Part shown: piece after piece, positions 61,745-64,000 of the stretch
Position numbering within the stretch: position 1 is the first letter of the stretch
Layout of the letters: the number at the start of each line of letters is the position of its first letter
Assembly (NCBI GenBank): GCA_900769635.1
Contig: CAAGHJ010000014.1
Location: forward strand, 20,490 to 84,489
Direction: 5' to 3'
Source of the DNA: Bacilli bacterium
GTDB lineage: Bacteria; Bacillota_I; Bacilli_A; RF39; UBA660
Length of the DNA stretch: 64,000 nucleotides
Translations under genes and position numbers: made by a program
Notes under the pieces: model-generated
The model's database searches: none
Seen by the model: only the letters and a program-made list of their open reading frames with translations
What the model was told of the DNA's origin: nothing

Positions 61745-63265
61745 TTAGGATAGGATATAGGGATCTATACTAGTACCTGTTCCGTCTGTTATAGTGGTAG
61801 TAGGAGTTAGGTAGAATACTGGGTATACGTATCCTTCTCCTGTTACACCATCGTTTCCGTAATCTATAAATCCTGATGATGCTATATCGAAGGCATCATT
61901 ATTTGTATTTGATACTGGTGTCATAAGCCACGTCCATTTTTCTGAATTATACATCCAAGCTTTCCCTTTACATCCATTATCATACTCATATAGTGTTGTA
62001 TTTGTAACACAATTATTTCCTGCTGCGTATCCATAATCGCTTGGATACATTAATCCTACATAACCATCCCAATATGTTGGACTAGTGTTATATTTGTTTG
62101 TTCCTCTTTCGTAAGTGTACCACTGGTTTATGGTTACTCCTTCGGTTTCATTATATCCTCCTAAATAGTATCTACTTGTATGGACAAGGTTTTTGGCTGT
62201 AGCTGATAAGCCATAACTTGCATAGGTATTACTGCTTGTCCACCAATCTCCACTATTTAATAGTTTCATAAGGCTAGATCCGCTAGTTAAATTATTGCTA
62301 TAGGTTCCACTTGTTATGGTTGCCCATATATTGGATCCACTGCTATCGTAAGGGTAATAGGTTGTACTTCCGTTTGTTAGTGGTGTTGCTTTTATTACTT
62401 TAATTAGGTTTTGTCCTGCATTTTCTTCGTATATACTTCCTATTATTCTATATAGATGTTTATCTTCACAAGTACCACTCGTGTTATCTAAACAGATATA
62501 GTTATTTGGACTTGGTCCATAATATCTATAATCTGTTGCACTTGGTATTTCTTTTCCTGTAGCACTACTTCCTGCACTAACTACACTGTGTGTTACTTTG
62601 TATACACCACTACCAGAGTCTCCTGTACTTCCATCATCTAGTGCTTCTATTGTATTTACAATAGTACTACTAGATGATGTTTTTTCCATACTGGAATTAC
62701 TTCCTACTACATCAAAACTAAAGTTAAAACTTTGGTTTTGCATACTACTTGGGTTATCTCCACTAGATCCATCTATATAGATATATAGTGTATAAGTAGT
62801 GGTACTAGTTGTTAATGTTCCATCTGTAGTACTTAGTGTAAGTAAATTGATACTATCTCCTTTTTTACTAGTAGCAAAATTACCTGTTTTAACACTAGTA
62901 CCACTACTATTTACTAAGTTATACTTAAAAGTACTATGATTAAGACCACTATCTATACTATTAATAGTTAACTTAAAGTCTACTGTAACTGCTTCTGTAG
63001 TTGCTTCTTTTAGTTTAACTTTAACTTCTTTTTTTACTACATTCTTACCCCCACTAGTATAACTATCAGTAGGCATTAAGTTAACTCCTGTTATATCTTT
63101 ACCATCATCAAGTTCTACTATAGCACCACTTACTGTAAAACTAATATCTGTATTACTAGTACTATTCCATACAAAGTAACCAAAAGCTACTCCTATACTA
63201 GTTACTATAATAGCAACTAGTATTGATACTACTACTAATTTAGGATTATTAATCTTTTCTTCCAT
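61745..63265 (-). CDS. Surface protein with SipW-type leader and C-type-lectin-like C terminus
   Basis: 506 residues. An N-terminal helix (about 11-32, SIGVAFGYFVWNST) resembles SipW-type leaders, followed by a beta-rich domain (about 35-190) and a Ser/Thr/Gly region. The C-terminal domain (about 240-506) has LYRIIGSIY, YYLGGYNETEGV, YWDGYVGLMYPSDYGYAAGNNCV, WTWLMTP...VYPVFYLTP and ends TDGTGTSIDPYILS. The same C-terminal layout occurs in the partial gene at 63435. It looks like a paralogue of a DGR target, but its own C-terminal codons are ordinary AT-rich ones. The start at 63265 follows AAAGGAAGTAAT. Confidence 0.7.
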   Translation of the reverse strand: MEEKINNPKLVVVSILVAIIVTSIGVAFGYFVWNSTSNTDISFTVSGAIVELDDGKDITGVNLMPTDSYTSGGKNVVKKEVKVKLKEATTEAVTVDFKLTINSIDSGLNHSTFKYNLVNSSGTSVKTGNFATSKKGDSINLLTLSTTDGTLTTSTTTYTLYIYIDGSSGDNPSSMQNQSFNFSFDVVGSNSSMEKTSSSSTIVNTIEALDDGSTGDSGSGVYKVTHSVVSAGSSATGKEIPSATDYRYYGPSPNNYICLDNTSGTCEDKHLYRIIGSIYEENAGQNLIKVIKATPLTNGSTTYYPYDSSGSNIWATITSGTYSNNLTSGSSLMKLLNSGDWWTSSNTYASYGLSATAKNLVHTSRYYLGGYNETEGVTINQWYTYERGTNKYNTSPTYWDGYVGLMYPSDYGYAAGNNCVTNTTLYEYDNGCKGKAWMYNSEKWTWLMTPVSNTNNDAFDIASSGFIDYGNDGVTGEGYVYPVFYLTPTTTITDGTGTSIDPYILS

Positions 63266-63374
63266 ATTACTTCCTTTCTTACTACTATCCACAGCCTGCC
63301 GTGTTATCCTGCCCTTTTATTATTTACCTCTATGTACGAGTTATGTTATTTACCTTTTTACTAGTTCTATTTAC

Positions 63375-63408
63375 GTGGCCTGCAAGAGATAAACCCTTGC
63401 GGGGCCAC
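63375..63408. repeat. G+C-rich hairpin 3' of the putative variable region
   Basis: GTGGCC-GCAAG pairs with CTTGC-GGCCAC around a short loop (small bulges). On the minus strand no T run follows; on the plus strand TTCTTTTAT does. It lies 27 bases beyond the stop of the variable gene, where DGRs often carry a hairpin. A TATAAT on the minus strand (63423-63428) sits between. Confidence 0.6.
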
Positions 63409-63434
63409 TTCTTTTATCCCCCATTATATTGTGC

Positions 63435-64000
63435 CTAAGACAAGATATAAGGGGAAGCAGAGGTTCCTTCTCCGTCAGTTATACTTGCACTAGAGCTCAG
63501 ATAAAAGACTGGGCGCACCGAACCAGCAGAGTAGACATAGAGGCCGTAGTCGACGGAGCCGGTCCAGCCGACGACGAAAGCACCGTAGGAGCCGCCCGAA
63601 TCCGGCGACATAAGCCACTCATATCCATTATTATAATCACTACTAGTAGTCATCCATAACCAATCCTTATTTTTACATCCTCCTTCATAATTAAAAGGAT
63701 CTGTTCCCGTTACACAGCTGTTTCCTGCTGCATACCCAAAATCACTAGGATACATTAATCCTACATAACCATCCCAATATAATGGTCTATTCGTATCATA
63801 CCTAGTAGTTCCTCTTTCATAAGCATAGAATTGATTTGTCATTACTCCATCAGATGTGTCATACCCTCCTAAATAATATCTACTAATAGTTATATATCTT
63901 TTAGCCTTATCACTTAGTTTATAATTAGTAAAATTAACCGTAGTTGCAGTAGTACTATCATTATAGTAACTACCACTTGTCCCATTCCACCAAGCACCAC
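63435..64000 (-). CDS. Putative DGR target surface protein (5' end outside window)
   Basis: The minus-strand frame is open to the right edge, so the visible 188 codons are the C-terminal part; the ATG at 63842 is internal. It shares YYLGGY, YWDGYVGLMYPSDFGYAAGN and the TDGEGTSxxPYILS end with the protein at 61745. The last ~50 residues (EWLMSPDSGGSYGAF... VRPVFYL) have the layout of C-type-lectin-fold variable domains. Codons there switch abruptly from AT-rich to NNC-type. Ends in TAG. A surface-exposed, binding role is inferred. Confidence 0.75.
   Translation of the reverse strand, partial: GAWWNGTSGSYYNDSTTATTVNFTNYKLSDKAKRYITISRYYLGGYDTSDGVMTNQFYAYERGTTRYDTNRPLYWDGYVGLMYPSDFGYAAGNSCVTGTDPFNYEGGCKNKDWLWMTTSSDYNNGYEWLMSPDSGGSYGAFVVGWTGSVDYGLYVYSAGSVRPVFYLSSSASITDGEGTSASPYILS
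63493..63608 (-). other. Putative variable region (VR) of a diversity-generating retroelement
   Basis: Reading the coding strand, codons run TCG CCG GAT TCG GGC GGC TCC TAC, then many GTC, GGC, TCC, GAC, TAC, CTC. By hand count 63 of 96 bases (63510-63605) are G or C, about twice the local level. Third positions are nearly all C while first and second positions vary, as expected if AAC codons in a template repeat were randomised at A. The conserved VRPVFYL and G+C-rich end would be the invariant homing tract. Confidence 0.6.

Noticed and set aside
63429..63659. Plus-strand frame over the G+C-rich block near the right edge.
   Set aside because: The minus-strand frame is open through the window edge and clearly homologous to the protein at 61745; the plus frame is its shadow.
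63435..63842. Treating the ATG at 63842 as the start of the second surface protein.
   Set aside because: The reading frame continues upstream to the window edge with sequence matching the paralogue (RYYLGGYDTSDGV), so that ATG is internal.
1..64000. Use of the Mollicute code (TGA as Trp), considered because of low G+C.
   Set aside because: TGA ends many genes (mutS, dfrA-preceding thyA, spoVAC and others) at ATGA overlaps, and Trp is TGG throughout.

Overview
The window comes from a low-G+C, endospore-lineage Firmicute (Bacillota). Four things point there: (1) sporulation genes (a SigG-type sigma factor, YlmC/YmxH, SpoIVFA-SpoIVFB, a CotY/CotZ-type coat protein, SpoVAC-AD-AE), one of them behind a textbook sigma-G promoter; (2) the Firmicute order spoIVFA-spoIVFB-rplU-prp-rpmA with an L21 leader and an L27 that carries the Prp-cleaved N-terminal extension; (3) extended Shine-Dalgarno sites of the GGTGAT/AAAGGAGG kind; (4) TGA used as a stop, so the standard bacterial code and not the Mollicute code. 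An uncultured gut Bacilli or Clostridia relative is likely, but I cannot place it further from sequence alone.

Layout. 1-7.3 kb: end of an unknown gene, mutS, an SDR oxidoreductase, a YnbB-type PLP enzyme, tRNA-Leu, a divergent pyruvate kinase, arginase, tRNA-Arg. 7.5-12.4 kb: LiaF-like and DUF4097 envelope proteins, then a compact glyA-thyA-dfrA-pyrH one-carbon/nucleotide operon. 12.4-15.6 kb: an unknown protein overlapping a coiled-coil DUF2130 protein, clpP, a metallo-beta-lactamase hydrolase. 15.7-21 kb: a Tad-type pilus operon followed by a SipW/TasA-like secreted protein. 21-23.5 kb: spoIVFAB and ribosomal genes. 23.5-25.9 kb: two paralogues sharing a VirB2-like two-helix membrane module but carrying different enzymes (a GH24-like lysozyme and an SGNH hydrolase). 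26-38.9 kb: tRNAs, VanY-type carboxypeptidase, an ABC exporter, typA, an AddB-like nuclease, a NUDIX enzyme, recD2. 38.9-41.9 kb: sigG-ylmC, then an AT-rich gap and a solitary TnpB element. 42-45.6 kb: type IV pilus/T2S PilC and prepilin peptidase, an HD protein and two unknowns. 45.7-49.5 kb: a secreted glucosaminidase with a C-terminal dockerin, next to a membrane-anchored beta-sandwich protein. 49.6-55.8 kb: ftsA-ftsZ, coat protein, an AGCS transporter, spoVAC-AD-AE.

56-64 kb is an accessory region, mostly on the minus strand. It holds an XRE regulator operon with a palindrome inside its promoter, an Rpn-type nuclease cassette that looks tandemly duplicated with one decayed copy, an FtsK/SpoIIIE translocase, and two related surface proteins. 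The second surface protein runs off the right edge. Its C-terminal codons form a sharply G+C-rich block of NNC-type codons, the signature expected of the variable region of a diversity-generating retroelement (DGR). The reverse transcriptase and template repeat are not in this window.

The most interesting items are the putative DGR variable region (63.5-63.6 kb), the VirB2-like enzyme-display pair (23.5-25.8 kb), the dockerin hydrolase with its candidate membrane receptor (45.8-49.5 kb), the TnpB element, and the duplicated Rpn cassette.
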